Shown: positions 10,076 through 19,365, counted from the first letter of the stretch. The stretch is 64,000 bases of DNA from Mesorhizobium sp. (GCF_016793485.1 NZ_JAEULZ010000008.1:41819-105818); one strand, 5' to 3'. Numbers and translations: made by a program. The notes: generated by a model not told the origin, from the sequence alone.

Positions 10076-10972
10076 TCAATAGGACCAGCTACGCGCCTTG
10101 GCTATGACGAAATCGCGGAAAGCGTGGAGCTTTGCCTGATCCTTCATCGCTTCGGGGTAGGCGAAATAGGTGTCGAAGGACGGTACTTCGGTTTCGGGCA
10201 GAATCTGCACAAGACCGGAATCCTTGTCGACCAGATAGTCCGGCAGCATGGCGATGCCGACACCGGTCTTAACGGCCCGGCGAATCGACAGCAGGTCGTT
10301 GATCTGCAACGTCGGGACACGCTGGCCGCCCTCAAAATCGCCGACCGTTTCCAGCCAGTTAAGCTCGCTCAGATGCACCGGGACAGGTAGTCCGAAGGTG
10401 ACGATCTTGTGCTTCTTGAGATCATTTATCGACTCAGGCTTGCCGTGCTTCACCAGATAGGACGGCGACGCATAGAGGTGGAAATGCACCGTGAACAGAC
10501 GGCGCTGGATAAGGTCGGGCTGCTGGGGCTGGCGCAACCTCAGGGCGCAATCCGCCTGTCGCATTGTGAGGTCGAGCTCCTCGTTGGCGAGGATGAGCTG
10601 CAGGCTGATCTCGGGATAGAGCTCGGTGAACTCGTGCAGACGCTGCGTCAGCCAGCCCGCGCCAAGACCGACCGTCGTGGTAACCCGGAGCACGCCTGAA
10701 GGACGGTCCTTGGTTTCAGTCAGCCGGTTCTTGACCGCTTCCAGTTTCATCAGCACGTCATGCGCCGTCCGGAAGAGAATCTCGCCCTGCTCGGTCAGCA
10801 CCAGACCACGTGCATGCCGATGGAAGAGAGGCACACCGACATCATGCTCGAGGGCGCTGACCTGCCGCGAGATCGCGGACTGGGAAAGGCGCAACGTCTC
10901 GGCTGCGTGGGTGAACGACCCCGCTTCCGCCGCGGCGTGAAACACGCGTAGCTTATCCCAGTCCAGACTCAT
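10076..10972 (-). CDS. lsrB: LysR-family transcriptional regulator, LsrB/VtlR type
   Basis: 298 residues. The N-terminal winged helix-turn-helix (about 3-62; FTHAAETLRLSQSAISRQVSALE) is followed by a periplasmic-binding-like effector domain. It sits 53 bases after trxB on the same strand and just upstream of an AbcR-like RNA. The trxB-lsrB-abcR order is that of Sinorhizobium, Agrobacterium and Mesorhizobium, where LsrB/VtlR activates abcR and is linked to redox and LPS control. The symbol rests on this context and on overall resemblance. A weak palindrome (about 10045-10058) followed on the minus strand by ATTTTT may end its transcript. Confidence 0.88.
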   Translation of the reverse strand: MSLDWDKLRVFHAAAEAGSFTHAAETLRLSQSAISRQVSALEHDVGVPLFHRHARGLVLTEQGEILFRTAHDVLMKLEAVKNRLTETKDRPSGVLRVTTTVGLGAGWLTQRLHEFTELYPEISLQLILANEELDLTMRQADCALRLRQPQQPDLIQRRLFTVHFHLYASPSYLVKHGKPESINDLKKHKIVTFGLPVPVHLSELNWLETVGDFEGGQRVPTLQINDLLSIRRAVKTGVGIAMLPDYLVDKDSGLVQILPETEVPSFDTYFAYPEAMKDQAKLHAFRDFVIAKARSWSY

Positions 10973-11026
10973 GACTTCCCCTCGACAGCCGGCTTATCAC
11001 GCCGGTCTGGCATGCTTGTTTGGCCT

Positions 11027-12001
11027 TTATTCGGCGGCCTCACGATGCGCCTCGAGGCCCGCCAGATACTTTTCCGCCTCCAGCGCTGCCATGCATCCAA
11101 GGCCAGCCGCTGTCACTGCCTGCCGGTAGACGTCGTCCGCCACGTCGCCTGCCGCAAAGACACCGGGCACGTCAGTACGGGTCGAACCCGGTTCTGTCCA
11201 CAGGTATCCGTTGGGCTTCTGCTTCAACTTTCCGACAAAAAGCTCGACCGCCGGCGCGTGGCCGATCGCCACGAAAACACCGTCTATAGGCAGTTGCGTG
11301 ATCGCTCCGCTACGCACGTTGCGCAGCACCAGCCCACTGGCCGACGGCGGCAACGGCGCCTTGCCCGGCGTCCCGGTGATCTCATCGACGGCGGTGTCCC
11401 AGATCACCTTGACGTTATCCTTCTGGAACAGCCGCTCGCGCAGAATCCGTTCGGCGCGAAACTCGTCGCGGCGATGGATGACCGTCACGCTTTTCGCGAT
11501 GTTGGAGAGGTACAACGCCTCCTCGACGGCCGAATTGCCGCCGCCAATCACCGCCACGTCCTTGTTGCGGTAGAAGAAACCGTCGCAGGTGGCGCAGGCC
11601 GAGACGCCGAAACCCTGGTAAATACGCTCGCTCGGAATGCCCAGCCATTTGGCCTGCGCACCGGTGGCGATAATAAGCGCGTCGGCAGTGTATTCAGTGC
11701 CGGAATCGCTTTTGGCGCGAAACGGCCTTACGTCGAGGTTCACCTCGGTGATGAGGTCGTGGATGATCTCAGTGCCGACGTGCTCGGCCTGCTGTCGCAT
11801 CTGTTCCATCAGCCAAGGCCCCTGGATAGGCTCGGCGAATCCCGGATAGTTCTCCACGTCCGTCGTGATCATGAGCTGGCCACCCTGCTGCAGCCCGGAT
11901 ACGAGCACCGGTTTCAGCATGGCGCGCGCAGCGTAGATCGCGGCGGTATAACCGGCCGGACCGGAGCCGATGATGAGGACTGGCGCGTGCTTGACGGTCA
12001 T
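11027..12001 (-). CDS. trxB: thioredoxin reductase
   Basis: A 324-residue NADPH- and FAD-dependent reductase of thioredoxin in the cytosol. FAD-binding GSGPAGYTAAIYAAR is near the N-terminus, the redox-active CATC is at 136-139, the NADPH motif GGGNSAVEEALYL follows, and FAAGDVADDVYRQ lies near the C-terminus. The ATG at 12001 gives the standard TrxB start; the frame extends 34 codons further upstream without family similarity. It is the first gene of a likely trxB-lsrB operon, which places a redox enzyme upstream of a redox-linked regulator. Confidence 0.96.
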   Translation of the reverse strand: MTVKHAPVLIIGSGPAGYTAAIYAARAMLKPVLVSGLQQGGQLMITTDVENYPGFAEPIQGPWLMEQMRQQAEHVGTEIIHDLITEVNLDVRPFRAKSDSGTEYTADALIIATGAQAKWLGIPSERIYQGFGVSACATCDGFFYRNKDVAVIGGGNSAVEEALYLSNIAKSVTVIHRRDEFRAERILRERLFQKDNVKVIWDTAVDEITGTPGKAPLPPSASGLVLRNVRSGAITQLPIDGVFVAIGHAPAVELFVGKLKQKPNGYLWTEPGSTRTDVPGVFAAGDVADDVYRQAVTAAGLGCMAALEAEKYLAGLEAHREAAE

Positions 12002-12302
12002 GGAACTGTTTCCAATGCGTGGAGTCTGTATCCGCGCTGTGTCGCGGAGGTGGCTGGAATGTAGGTGTTGCGGCCTTGTGCAGCAAGCGTCGATCCCCTC
12101 CATCCCCGGAAACTAAGGGGCCGCCTTTCGCCAGCCGTTCGGCGTTCTCCTTTGATCAGGAAGGCGATTGCGGGGAACGACGCCGATCGTTAGAGCAACT
12201 GCAAAGCACAATCTACATGATCTAAAGTCGATCAATGGCAGCGAGAACGTGCTGACGCAGGCAAGTTATCAGGGTCGGACCGCATTCGGCAAAGGTGCGT
12301 AG

Positions 12303-13112
12303 TTGTTCTCCATCGTTCTCGTCACCTACAACAGCGCCGAGGTCGTCGGGGACGCGATACGGTCCATCGCCTCGGGCCATCAGGTCATCGTCGTTGACAA
12401 CGCCAGCGTGGACGACTCAGCCGACGTAGCCCGTGCTCTTGGTGCGGAGGTGCTGGCGCTGACCGAAAATCTCGGCTTCGGAACAGGCTGCAACCGCGGA
12501 GCGGCAATCGCCCGGTTTGAAAAGCTCCTATTCCTCAACCCGGACGCGAGGCTTCGGCCCGACACGCTTGACAGGCTGGCAGACGCTTTCGAACGCTATC
12601 CGGATGCCGCAGCATTCAATCCACGCCTTGTCGATGCGGTCGGCAAACAGTTTTTCAGCAAGCGCAACAGGTTCGTCTCGCGGGAACACTGGCTGGACGA
12701 GCCGCCGCAACAAGACGCTGACATCCCGATGGGCGTGGGCGCAGCTCTGGCAGTGCGAACCAACGTTTTCCGCAAGCTCGGCGGCTTTGACGAAAACATC
12801 TTCCTCTATTTCGAGGATGTTGACCTCAGCGCCCGGATTATCAACGCGGGCTATACGATCCGCCACATCCACGACGCCATCGCGACACATCTGGAGGGCA
12901 AGTCCAGCGGGACGGACCAGAACACCAGCGCGTTCAAGGAATACCACTATGCGAAGGCGCAGTTCTACACGAACAGGAAGCATGGGCTGTCCCGCAGCCG
13001 CTGGCTCAAGTTGGTGCACGGGGCTTTTCGATATGCGTCGGCTCTTCCAGGTGGGAATGCGAAGAAGCTCGCGCTGGCCAGGGCAAGGCTGAAAGGCTTG
13101 TGGGACGCCTAG
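12303..13112 (+). CDS. family 2 glycosyltransferase (rhamnosyltransferase-like)
   Basis: A 269-residue GT-A enzyme. The opening FSIVLVTYNSAE, the strand VIVVDNASVDDS, NLGFGTGCNRG and the DxD-equivalent LFLNPDARL are as in rhamnosyl/galactofuranosyl transferases; FLYFEDVDLSARI carries the catalytic-base region. The start is a TTG at 12303 with AAAGGTG just before it. It heads a plus-strand run with an Lrp regulator and another GT2, facing two minus-strand GT4 genes. The context suggests LPS core or a surface polysaccharide; donor sugar not determined. Confidence 0.87.
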   Translation: MFSIVLVTYNSAEVVGDAIRSIASGHQVIVVDNASVDDSADVARALGAEVLALTENLGFGTGCNRGAAIARFEKLLFLNPDARLRPDTLDRLADAFERYPDAAAFNPRLVDAVGKQFFSKRNRFVSREHWLDEPPQQDADIPMGVGAALAVRTNVFRKLGGFDENIFLYFEDVDLSARIINAGYTIRHIHDAIATHLEGKSSGTDQNTSAFKEYHYAKAQFYTNRKHGLSRSRWLKLVHGAFRYASALPGGNAKKLALARARLKGLWDA

Positions 13113-13191
13113 AAAAGCTGCGCGCCCCTCGGCAGACAGCTAGCGGTTTTTTGGCTACAACCGCGACAGATTCTTGCGCAGAAAGCCGACA

Positions 13192-13677
13192 ATGCCCATC
13201 AAGGCCGATCTCGACGCCATAGACTGGAAGATCCTGCGGGAGTTGCAGCGGGAGGGCCGCATCACCAATGTCGAGCTGTCAAGCCGTGTCGGAATCTCCG
13301 CTCCACCCTGCCTGAGGCGCATGAAGCGGCTGGAAGAAACCGGCATCATCCGCGGCTATCGCGCCATGCTGAACGCCCCTTCTCTCGGCTTCGACGTCGT
13401 GGCCTTCTGCCTCATCGGCCTGAGGCACCAATCGGAAACCGAGCTCAAGGCCTTTGCGGACAAGACCCGCACGTGGCCGATCGTGCGCTCCGCCTGGATG
13501 GTGTCCGGGGACTCCGACTTCATGCTACATTGCGTGGCCAGTGATCTCGCCGCCTTCCAGAATTTTGTGATCGAGGAACTGACCTCTTCGCCTAACGTCG
13601 ACACGGTACGCACAGCGCTGACCATCCGCCAGGTCAAGGACGAGGGGCTGGTGGCGATCGCCGAGTCCGCCGGATGA
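13192..13677 (+). CDS. Lrp/AsnC family transcriptional regulator
   Basis: 161 residues: an N-terminal helix-turn-helix (DAIDWKILRELQREGRITNVELSSRVGIS) and a C-terminal RAM/AsnC ligand domain (about 70-155). Such proteins form octamers and sense amino acids. The ATG at 13192 gives the normal family start; a TTG 18 bases upstream is the alternative. Its stop overlaps the start of the following glycosyltransferase by four bases (ATGA), so the two are translationally coupled. This is unusual for an Lrp gene and hints at control of the LPS gene. Confidence 0.9.
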   Translation: MPIKADLDAIDWKILRELQREGRITNVELSSRVGISAPPCLRRMKRLEETGIIRGYRAMLNAPSLGFDVVAFCLIGLRHQSETELKAFADKTRTWPIVRSAWMVSGDSDFMLHCVASDLAAFQNFVIEELTSSPNVDTVRTALTIRQVKDEGLVAIAESAG

Positions 13678-14459
13678 CGCCCCGCTTCGGCAGCCCGGTC
13701 ACGGCCGCGATCATCTGCAAGAACGAGGCAGACCTGATCGGCGCATGCCTGGAGGGCGTGGACTTCTGCTCCGAGATCGTCGTGGTCGACTCCGGATCCA
13801 CTGACGGCACGCAGGAAATCGTAGAGCGATACAAAGCCGATGGCTTTCCGATCCGCCTGCTTCACCAGGACTGGCTTGGCTATGGTCCACAGAAGCAGTT
13901 CGCGCTCGATCAGGCGAAGCGGCCTTGGCTCCTCGTCGTCGATGCGGATGAACAGGTCGATGACGAGCTGAAGCAGGCCATCGCCGCCACCGTCGCTGCT
14001 GACGATCCGCTGGTCAGCGCATGGTACATCCGCCGCTGTGACTGGCTGGCGGGGTATGGCTTCGCGCATCGCTGGGTCGCGCACAACCGCATGCTGCGCC
14101 TGATGCGCGCCGGCAAGTCTCGCGTCGATCAGGACAGGACCGTGCACGAATCCTTTCTGGTCGACGGGGCTACGGCGACGATCCGGCGTGGCTTGCTGCT
14201 CCACAGGCGCGAGATGAGCATCGAGGACGACCTCGCGCGCGCCGACCGGTATTCGACCGAGAAAGCAGTGGGCAGAGAGGCGTCCGGCCTGCGCATGGTT
14301 TTGTCGCCGCCGTTCACCTTCATCAAGTTCTATCTGCTGAAGCGGTATTTCCTCTGCGGCGGGCCGGGCTTCATCTATGCCATGATGATGATGGTCTACA
14401 CATTCCTGACGGAAGCCAAAGCCTACCGTGCGTCCCTCGGGGCAGACCGGAACGGGTAA
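13674..14459 (+). CDS. family 2 glycosyltransferase, WaaE/KdtX-like LPS core enzyme
   Basis: 261 residues. GT2 motifs are ITAAIICKNEADLI-like at the start (here VTAAIICKNEADL), VVVDSGSTDGT, and WLLVVDADEQVDDEL carrying the DxD. The C-terminal half with RMLRLMR, VHESFLVDG and a hydrophobic hairpin near KFYLLKRYFLCGGPGF is characteristic of WaaE-type beta-1,4-glucosyltransferases that modify the inner core. The start codon overlaps the stop of the Lrp gene. It is convergent with the following GT4 gene. Good family confidence, moderate on the exact linkage. Confidence 0.85.
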   Translation: MTPRFGSPVTAAIICKNEADLIGACLEGVDFCSEIVVVDSGSTDGTQEIVERYKADGFPIRLLHQDWLGYGPQKQFALDQAKRPWLLVVDADEQVDDELKQAIAATVAADDPLVSAWYIRRCDWLAGYGFAHRWVAHNRMLRLMRAGKSRVDQDRTVHESFLVDGATATIRRGLLLHRREMSIEDDLARADRYSTEKAVGREASGLRMVLSPPFTFIKFYLLKRYFLCGGPGFIYAMMMMVYTFLTEAKAYRASLGADRNG

Positions 14460-14461
14460 TA

Positions 14462-15403
14462 TCAGGCTGCCTGGGCGGCCAGCAACCGACCGACGGCAGC
14501 GTGAAAATCGCGATCTATCGCCACGAAACGTTCGCGTGCGCGTGCTCCCGCCGCCGCCTTCTGCTCCGGCGGCATGTCTATGGCCGATCCGATTGCCCTC
14601 TCCAACGCCGGCACATCGACATAGTAGTTCGTTCCGAGATGACGCGGCTCGGATCGGGTCGAAGCCACCAGCAGGCCGAATTCGGCATTCACATGCTCGT
14701 TCATCGGCGGCGCGTCGGTCGCGATCACAAGTGCGCCGCAGGAAAGGCCCTCGATGATGTTGTGCCCCCACCCTTCCGAGCGTGACGGGCACAGATGAAT
14801 ACCGCATTCGTTCTGCAGCCGGCGCAGTTCGGCGTCGCTGACATAGTCATCTATCAGGCGCACATTGGCCGGCACATGCACCGGCGCGTTTTCACGCTTT
14901 TGGACGAGCATCAGTTCGGGCCACTCCGGGTGGCGCTCCCAAAGGGCGAGAACATCCTCGGTCCCCTTCAGCGTACTGCCGCCTGCGAGATGCAGCACGC
15001 GGCCCCAGTCTTTTTGTATGGTGATATCGATGCGGTCCTGCGAAGTGAAACCCAGATAATCCACCGGAGCACCCCTGCCCTCGAACGAACGGCCAGCTTC
15101 CCGGGTCTTCGCGAGAACGAGGTCGATACCCCGCAGCCGACCCAGGTGCCTGCGCGGAAAGCGCTCCTGGTTGGGGATGAGGATGTTCGTTGCGCCGGCA
15201 TTCGTCCAGCGCGGGAAGACGCGCTCGATGTGAATGATCCGGCGCGCGCGTTTCCTCTGCAACAGCCAATCGACCGGTGAGCGATCGGCGATCCCGGCGA
15301 TCTGTGCGTCGACGCCTGCTTGCGTCAACGCCCCCGCCAACAGCTCGGCATCGCGCGTCAGGCCGTAACTGTTGTCCTTGACGACGATCAGCGTGCCGAT
15401 CAT
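14462..15403 (-). CDS. glycosyltransferase (GT4-like, LPS core region)
   Basis: 313 residues. The C-terminal GT-B donor domain is seen in CPSRSEGWGHNIIEGLSCGALVIATDAPPMNEHV, with the Glu-x7-Glu type spacing of GT4 retained in part. The start at 15403 was chosen because its ATG overlaps the stop of the upstream lpcC-like gene as ATGA; an upstream start at 15415 is possible. Two co-directional, overlapping glycosyltransferases point to sequential steps on one glycan. No close named homologue recognised. Confidence 0.8.
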   Translation of the reverse strand: MIGTLIVVKDNSYGLTRDAELLAGALTQAGVDAQIAGIADRSPVDWLLQRKRARRIIHIERVFPRWTNAGATNILIPNQERFPRRHLGRLRGIDLVLAKTREAGRSFEGRGAPVDYLGFTSQDRIDITIQKDWGRVLHLAGGSTLKGTEDVLALWERHPEWPELMLVQKRENAPVHVPANVRLIDDYVSDAELRRLQNECGIHLCPSRSEGWGHNIIEGLSCGALVIATDAPPMNEHVNAEFGLLVASTRSEPRHLGTNYYVDVPALERAIGSAIDMPPEQKAAAGARARERFVAIDRDFHAAVGRLLAAQAA

Positions 15404-16440
15404 TGGACCAACCACAGTCTGTCATAGACCCTGGCAATTGCCTCTGCCTCGCGCGCGAGCGGGAAATTTTTCCGCACGTGGGCAAGCGCATTCAAACCGT
15501 GCGCTTCTGCAAGCTTCGGATCGGCGAGATAGGGCTGGATCACAGCCGTCAGACGCGCGCCATCGCCCGCCGGAACCACTGCGCCGGTCTCGCCGGGCAC
15601 GATCATCTCGGCATAGGCGCCGGCGTCACTGGCGACGACTGCCGTCCGTGAAGCCATTGCCTCCAGCGGCGTCAGGCCGAAACCTTCGTTGCGCGACGGC
15701 GCAACATACAGCGACACCCTGCGGAACCAGACCTTCACGTCGGGAACTTCACCAAGAAAAAGTATCCGGTCGGAGAGACCCGCAGCCTCCACCCTTTCCT
15801 TGAGTGTTTTGGCGAAAGGCAGGTTTTCGGCGGTGACGCGTCCGGTGATGACGGCGGTCCACTCGGGATAGCCCGGCAGCAACTCGATCATGGCATCGAC
15901 GAACAGGTCGGTGCCTTTCTGCTCGCGGATGCGTCCGAAACAACCGATCGCAAAACGCCCCGGCAGGCCGGAAGCGGTGAAATCATCCTCGGCGGAGGCC
16001 GGCGGATGGAAGACATCGAGATCGACGCCGTGCATCACCACCTGGTGCGGCACCTCTAGGTAGGATCCCGATCGCGCGCTGGTGGCGATCACGGCCTCCA
16101 TGCGGCGGATCAGCCATTTCGTGAAGGGCTTGTGCTTACGCTGGGCGGCCGAAGTGAACAGCAAGTGCAATGGTGCACGGAGGATGGAGCGCAGGAACAA
16201 TCCCGCCACCATCTCCGTGTTGCGCCGCGCGTGCCATATGCGTTTGCGGCCGGACGCCGGCTTGCGAAGCAAGCCAGGCACCTGCCACCAGCGCATTTTC
16301 GGCAACCCGTCGGGCAGGCCGGGACCAAGCGTCGCGATGCCAATGGTCCTCGCCTGGACCGGGACAAGCTGGATAATTGTGCTTGTCACACCCGAAAGCC
16401 TGAACTTCAGATTCGGCGCGACCACCTCGATGCGAGACAT
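15400..16440 (-). CDS. lpcC: LPS core mannosyltransferase (LpcC type)
   Basis: A 346-residue GT4 enzyme. The N-terminus (EVVAPNLKFRLSGVTSTI, then QLVPVQ and LGPGLPDGLP) and the stretch VWHARRNTEMVAGL-like (here IWHARRNTEMV) match what I remember of Rhizobium LpcC, which adds mannose to Kdo of the inner core. The donor site is in APSRNEGFGLTPLEAMASRTAVVASDAGAY, with both Glu residues of the EX7E motif. The ATG at 16440 fits homologues better than 16497. Likely transcribed with the following glycosyltransferase (4-bp overlap). Confidence 0.87.
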   Translation of the reverse strand: MSRIEVVAPNLKFRLSGVTSTIIQLVPVQARTIGIATLGPGLPDGLPKMRWWQVPGLLRKPASGRKRIWHARRNTEMVAGLFLRSILRAPLHLLFTSAAQRKHKPFTKWLIRRMEAVIATSARSGSYLEVPHQVVMHGVDLDVFHPPASAEDDFTASGLPGRFAIGCFGRIREQKGTDLFVDAMIELLPGYPEWTAVITGRVTAENLPFAKTLKERVEAAGLSDRILFLGEVPDVKVWFRRVSLYVAPSRNEGFGLTPLEAMASRTAVVASDAGAYAEMIVPGETGAVVPAGDGARLTAVIQPYLADPKLAEAHGLNALAHVRKNFPLAREAEAIARVYDRLWLVQ

Positions 16441-16518
16441 ATCCAGCCCCCTGGATTGCTTGTCACCTACCACAAAGCGGTCCGCAAACGAGGCCAAACG
16501 CTTCCCCGGCGTTTCGGA

Positions 16519-16992
16519 TCATATGTAGCGAACCTTAACGACCTCGTAGCCGCGCGCCCCGCCTGGCGCGTTGACCTCGATCGCATCGCCGACTTCCTTG
16601 CCGATCAGCGCGCGCGCAATGGGCGAGGAGATCGAAATGCGACCGGACTTCACGTCTGCCTCCTGATCGCCCACGATCTGGTAGGTCTTTTCTTCCTCGG
16701 TATCCTCGTCCACGAGGACCACCGTAGCGCCGAACTTGACCTTGTCGCCGGACAGCTTCGAAACATCGATGACCTCCGCACGCGCGATAAAGTCCTCAAG
16801 TTCGTTGACGCGGCCTTCGTTCAAGCTCTGCTGCTCCTTTGCGGCGTGATATTCAGCGTTTTCGGAAAGGTCGCCGTGCGCGCGCGCCTCCGAGATCGCC
16901 TCGATGATCCGCGGCCGTTCCTCCTGTTGACGCCAGCGCAGTTCCTCCTTGAGCGTATCGAAGCCCTTCGCCGTCATCGGAACCTTGTTCAT
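16519..16992 (-). CDS. greA: transcription elongation factor GreA
   Basis: 157 residues, the standard length. The N-terminal coiled coil (about 1-75) contains [14 protein letters not shown] with the acidic tip residues that reach the RNA polymerase active site and promote transcript cleavage. The C-terminal FKBP-like domain ends [20 protein letters not shown]. The start [11 protein letters not shown] at 16992 is preceded by GAGAGAA; an upstream frame to 17094 was rejected. It sits behind the LPS genes but has its own 290-base upstream gap, so it is probably transcribed independently. Confidence 0.97.
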   Translation of the reverse strand: MNKVPMTAKGFDTLKEELRWRQQEERPRIIEAISEARAHGDLSENAEYHAAKEQQSLNEGRVNELEDFIARAEVIDVSKLSGDKVKFGATVVLVDEDTEEEKTYQIVGDQEADVKSGRISISSPIARALIGKEVGDAIEVNAPGGARGYEVVKVRYI

Positions 16993-17281
16993 TTCTCTCG
17001 ACCTTTCGTTCCGCCTGCCCCGTTGTGGGTTTGTTGGAAGGGCAGGCGAGGCAAAAAATAAAAGCGGCCCGGCAGCTTTGACTGACGGAACCACTTCGCC
17101 TCAACCGCCTGAATATAACAATTCCGGGCAATTTTCACGAGAAAAAGCGCATTTCCCTTATTTCGCACACCGATTTCCGATAGTTTCCGGCATGCGTCGC
17201 TCAACCGATCGTGAAACGGTTTGAACGACTTCCCTGCTGCGTTGTGGTTGCGCGCAACCGCAGGAAGCCTAAGTCAGTGCC

Positions 17282-18403
17282 ATGAAGACAGCAGCATTCC
17301 TCGTCACCTTCGCACTTGCCCAGCCCGCCCTCGCGCAGACTTTCCAGACCGATACCGTGCCGATCGAGGCCGAGGTGATCGCCAACGGATTGCGCAACCC
17401 CTGGGGCATGGATTTCCTGCCCGACGGCAGCGCCATAATCACTGAGCGGACCGGACAAATCCGCATCCTGTCGCCGGGAGGCGATCTCTCGCAACCGGTT
17501 GCGGGCGTTCCCGATGTTGTCGCGCGCGGCCAGGGCGGCCTCCTGGACATCGTCGCGTCGCCCGACTTCGCAAGCTCCAACCTCGTCTTCTTCAGTTTCT
17601 CCGAACCCGGTTCGGGCGGTGCGGGCACCGCCGTCGCGCGCGCAACGCTCGTGCGCGACGGCGACCAGTCCCGACTTCAAGATGTCGAGGTCATTTTTTC
17701 CATGGCCAGGAAAACAGGCGAAACCCGTCATTTCGGATCAAGGCTGGTTGTCGCGCCGGATGGAACACTGTTCATCACCACCGGCGACCGCGGTGAGCGT
17801 GACCGCGCGCAGGACATGCAGGATCACGCCGGGGCCGTCATCCGCATCAACATCGACGGCTCGATTCCCGCCGATAACCCCGACCCCAACGGCGCGGGCC
17901 AGTTGCCGGAGCTCTGGTCCAAGGGGCACCGTAACGCGCAGGGTGCTGCCTGGGATCCGGTGCTCGGCGGTCTGGTTATAGTCGAACACGGCGACAAGGG
18001 CGGCGACGAGGTCAACCACGCGCAGGCGGGCAAGAACTACGGCTGGCCGGTCATCAGCTACGGCGTCACCTACGGCGGCAAGAAGATCGGCGTCGGCACC
18101 GAGGCGGCTGGCTACGAGCAACCGCTGTTCTATTGGGACCCTTCCATCGCACCATCAGGCCTTGCAGTTTATCAGGGTGGCATGTTCCCGGAATGGAAGG
18201 GCGACCTGCTTGTTGGTGCGCTGAAGTCGCAACTCGTCGCGCGGCTCGATCGTGACGAGAGCGGCAAAATTCTTGGCGAGGAGAGGCTGTTCACCAATGC
18301 CTTCGGCAGGATCAGGGATGTGACCGAGGCGCCTGACGGCTCGATCTGGCTGCTGACGGACGCGCGCAATGGCCAGATCATCCGCCTCAGCCGCGCCGAC
18401 TGA
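17282..18403 (+). CDS. PQQ-dependent aldose sugar dehydrogenase family protein
   Basis: 373 residues with a cleavable signal peptide (hydrophobic 4-17, ALA-Q site near 18) and a six-bladed beta-propeller of the soluble glucose dehydrogenase / YliI type. Conserved elements are GLRNPWGMDFLPDG, ITERTGQIRI, RHFGSRLVVAPDGTLFITTGDRG with the catalytic-type His, HRNAQG, and VEHGDKGGDEVN. Members oxidise aldose sugars in the periplasm with PQQ. No pqq genes are in the window. It stands alone, ahead of csbD. Confidence 0.9.
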   Translation: MKTAAFLVTFALAQPALAQTFQTDTVPIEAEVIANGLRNPWGMDFLPDGSAIITERTGQIRILSPGGDLSQPVAGVPDVVARGQGGLLDIVASPDFASSNLVFFSFSEPGSGGAGTAVARATLVRDGDQSRLQDVEVIFSMARKTGETRHFGSRLVVAPDGTLFITTGDRGERDRAQDMQDHAGAVIRINIDGSIPADNPDPNGAGQLPELWSKGHRNAQGAAWDPVLGGLVIVEHGDKGGDEVNHAQAGKNYGWPVISYGVTYGGKKIGVGTEAAGYEQPLFYWDPSIAPSGLAVYQGGMFPEWKGDLLVGALKSQLVARLDRDESGKILGEERLFTNAFGRIRDVTEAPDGSIWLLTDARNGQIIRLSRAD

Positions 18404-18489
18404 CCCAGCCCATGCAAGGGAACCTTTGGGGCTCCGACACATTCTCCCTCCAGTCCCCTTTTGGGTGATGTCGGGCTCCCCGCCCGCAC

Positions 18490-18521
18490 AAAGCCCGCTG
18501 CGCCCCCGAGCAGCGGGCTTT
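18490..18521 (+). terminator. strong GC-rich hairpin, likely transcript end after the sugar dehydrogenase
   Basis: A perfect 12-bp stem (18490-18501 with 18510-18521) and an 8-base loop lie between the dehydrogenase stop and the csbD start. Only three T end the stem, so termination may be weak. Confidence 0.5.
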
Positions 18522-18543
18522 CAAATCAGGAAGGAGAACAGCG

Positions 18544-18744
18544 ATGGATTGGAACCGCGTCGAAGGAAACTGGAAACAGTTCAAGGGCAAGGTCAAGGAA
18601 CAGTGGGGCAAGCTCACTGATGACGACCTTGACCAGATCGCCGGCAAGCGCGATCAACTCGAAGGCAAGATCCAGGAACGCTACGGCATCGAGAAGGACC
18701 GCGTACGCCGCGATGTCGACGATTGGTATGGCCGCGTCCACTGA
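18544..18744 (+). CDS. CsbD-like small stress protein
   Basis: 66 residues, highly charged and without cysteine. MDWNRVEGNWKQFKGKVKEQWGKLTDDDL is the CsbD signature, followed by the helix KRDQLEGKIQERYG. CsbD is a general-stress protein in Bacillus; its biochemical role in proteobacteria is unknown. AGGAAGGAGAA is a strong ribosome-binding site. It is flanked by hairpins on both sides, so it is probably a monocistronic, highly expressed transcript. Confidence 0.93.
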   Translation: MDWNRVEGNWKQFKGKVKEQWGKLTDDDLDQIAGKRDQLEGKIQERYGIEKDRVRRDVDDWYGRVH

Positions 18745-18764
18745 TCCGCGCCGTATGTGAATTT

Positions 18765-18792
18765 AAGGGGCTGCTTCGGCAGCCCCCTTTTA
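18765..18792 (+). terminator. Rho-independent terminator after csbD
   Basis: An 8-10 bp stem (18765-18774 with 18779-18789) with a TTCG loop is followed by TTTTATTT. It can also serve the convergent TPR gene. Confidence 0.85.
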
Positions 18793-18816
18793 TTTGAGCG
18801 ACTACCCCCCGACAGG

Positions 18817-19365
18817 TCAGCCCTTCACGTGGGCGTCGATCTGATCGGAAAGCAGGACATATTCGCGACAGCCCTTGCCGCAGCGCTTCTCGATTTCGGC
18901 AAGCTGTCCACGCGCCGCTTTGACGTCGCCCTGCTGCAGATAGGCCTCGCCGAGATATTCTCGAACCAGCGTATAGTCCGGGTTCTGCCGCAGCGCTTCC
19001 TGGTAGTAGCCGAGCGCGACGACCACGCGGCCCGCCTTGCGGTGAGAATAGCCGGGATAGTTGAGGATTCGAGGATCGGTCTTGTCTGCAGCAAGACTGA
19101 GGATCGTGATGGCCTCGGCATAGCGACCGGCTTCGGCAAGCCCTCGCCCGTATTCGTACAGGCTGTCGTCGTCGACAGCGCCGCGTTGGGCGTCTTTGCA
19201 GCTGTTGCTCTTCTTGTCGTAGACTTTTCCTTTGGGGCAAGAAGTGTTGCTGGCTCCGTCGCTCCCGCCACCGCCTCCGCCATCGCCAGCGGCGAGCGCA
19301 GGCACCGCGAGAAAGGGCACGACCAGAACCGCGGATGTTATCAGTGTCTTGATACGACCACGCAT
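18817..19365 (-). CDS. secreted TPR-repeat protein
   Basis: 182 residues. A signal peptide (about 1-25, VPALAAG) is followed by a run of glycines and a short Cys-rich stretch (CPKGKVYDKKSNSC, two Cys at 43 and 57 likely disulfide-bonded). Two to three TPR helices follow (about 68-150; YEYGRGLAEAGRYAEAI, ALGYYQEALRQNPDYTLVREYLGEAYL). Another Cys pair, CGKGC, lies near the end. It is probably periplasmic and mediates protein contacts. No named relative recognised. Confidence 0.85.
   Translation of the reverse strand: MRGRIKTLITSAVLVVPFLAVPALAAGDGGGGGGSDGASNTSCPKGKVYDKKSNSCKDAQRGAVDDDSLYEYGRGLAEAGRYAEAITILSLAADKTDPRILNYPGYSHRKAGRVVVALGYYQEALRQNPDYTLVREYLGEAYLQQGDVKAARGQLAEIEKRCGKGCREYVLLSDQIDAHVKG

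Noticed and set aside
9804-10079. 91-codon minus-strand frame
   Set aside because: Overlies the AbcR-like RNA and its terminator. The RNA structure with strand-specific G-U pairs explains the region better.
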